The position numbers and the translations under genes are program-made. Positions 63,681 to 64,000 of a stretch of DNA of 64,000 nt are shown piece after piece. The notes below the pieces were generated by a model, which made no database searches, was not told the DNA's origin, and worked only from the letters and a program-made list of their open reading frames with translations. Numbering within the stretch: the first letter of the stretch is position 1; the number at the start of each line of letters is the position of its first letter. The stretch lies in NCBI GenBank assembly GCA_963724495.1, contig CAVRUZ010000002.1, positions 1,302,001 through 1,366,000 of the forward strand. The letters run 5' to 3'. The DNA is from CAVRUZ01 sp963724495. GTDB lineage: Bacteria; Actinomycetota; Actinomycetes; Propionibacteriales; DAIQRJ01.

Positions 63681-64000
63681 ATGCCGGTTTCCGTGACCCT
63701 GCCCGCGCTCGGAGAGAGCGTGACCGAGGGGACCGTCACCCGCTGGCTCAAGCAGGTGGGCGACACGGTCGCCACCGACGAGCCGCTGCTGGAGGTCTCG
63801 ACCGACAAGGTCGACACCGAGATCCCGTCACCGGCCGCCGGCACGCTCCTGGAGATCAAGGTCGCGGAGGACGAGACCGTCGAGGTCGGTGCTGAGCTCG
63901 CGACGATCGGCGATGCGGACGAGCAGCCGTCCGGCGAGGGCGGCGGCGAGAGCGCTGGTGAGTCCGACAGTGCCGATGCCGACAGTGCCGATGCCGAAAG
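63681..64000 (+). CDS. sucB: Dihydrolipoyl succinyltransferase (E2), N-terminal fragment
   Basis: The first ~107 codons are present and the gene runs off the window. The lipoyl domain (residues 1-78) is complete: PALGESVTEGTVTRWLKQVG, and the lipoyl-lysine motif STDKVDTEIPSPAAG. An acidic, Gly/Ser/Asp-rich linker follows. The MPVSVTLPALGESV start and lipoyl domain suit actinobacterial SucB/2-oxo-acid E2; pyruvate dehydrogenase E2 cannot be excluded from the fragment. AAGGAG precedes ATG 63681 by 6 nt. Confidence 0.88.
   Translation, partial: MPVSVTLPALGESVTEGTVTRWLKQVGDTVATDEPLLEVSTDKVDTEIPSPAAGTLLEIKVAEDETVEVGAELATIGDADEQPSGEGGGESAGESDSADADSADAE

Noticed and set aside
1..64000. tRNA or rRNA genes
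   Set aside because: I noticed no T-loop/acceptor combination or rRNA-like segment while reading; a dedicated tRNA scan was not possible here.

Overview
The window is about 64 kb of high-GC DNA from an actinobacterium. The lineage call rests on gene content: an actinobacterial bc1-aa3 respiratory branch (qcrCAB, ctaC, ctaD, ctaE, ctaF), a mycothiol-dependent isomerase-family protein, DUF3043 and DUF2510 proteins, a PspA-PspAA-HtpX-PspAB set, and many 4-nt ATGA/GTGA stop-start overlaps. The order NlpC/P60, DEDDh-GIY-YIG nuclease, trpD, ctaE, qcrCAB, ctaF/D/C, ACT-domain protein and erpA resembles the order I recall around Rv2190c-Rv2204c of Mycobacterium tuberculosis, with local insertions. 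The species cannot be named from this sequence.

Layout. 1-8.3 kb: type IV pilus locus. pilA, pilT, pilB, pilC and three minor-pilin genes run leftward, and the prepilin peptidase converges on them. This part carries many 1-nt frameshifts that look like sequencing errors. 8.7-10 kb: a secreted NlpC/P60 hydrolase behind a ydaO-type (c-di-AMP) riboswitch. 10.2-22.5 kb: a CPA1 antiporter with a UBP-type zinc finger, a two-subunit ABC exporter with one degenerate ATP site, an NYN protein, a DEDDh-GIY-YIG nuclease, an Lrp-type sensor domain, an alanine-type aminotransferase and a DUF2510 membrane protein. 22.5-36.6 kb: trpD, a pseudo-receiver, ctaE-qcrCAB, an APC permease, a GT87-like glycosyltransferase, a nucleoside-kinase-like protein, an L,D-transpeptidase, and ctaF-ctaD-ctaC. 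Here ctaD has an in-frame amber codon.

36.9-45.8 kb: a cysteine desulfurase-TusA fusion, a PNPOx-like protein, an L-fuconate catabolic group (GntR regulator, FAH hydrolase, fuconate dehydratase, divergent fuconolactonase), an M81 metallopeptidase, an ACT protein and erpA. 45.9-52.5 kb: an MDMPI-like protein, a GNAT-ankyrin fusion, glycerate kinase, nadA, a DUF559 nuclease-like gene lying between two long hairpins, and a PhyH dioxygenase. 52.5-56.3 kb: the Psp operon and a DUF3043 protein. 56.3-60.9 kb: a cobalamin riboswitch followed by an SCO2322-like surface protein and a complete ECF transporter (T, A1A2, S). 60.9-64 kb: gcvT, pepA and the start of sucB.

No tRNA, rRNA, insertion sequence or CRISPR array was seen. 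Features that most deserve a second look are the DUF559 gene bounded by paired 25-bp hairpins, a second family of small palindromic repeats at 12.1 and 42.9 kb, the B12-controlled SCO2322/ECF cluster, the three evenly spaced direct repeats upstream of ctaC, and the amber codon in ctaD. Many genes are broken by single-base indels. In most of them protein similarity continues in the next frame, so they are annotated as single genes with suspected sequence errors rather than as pseudogenes.
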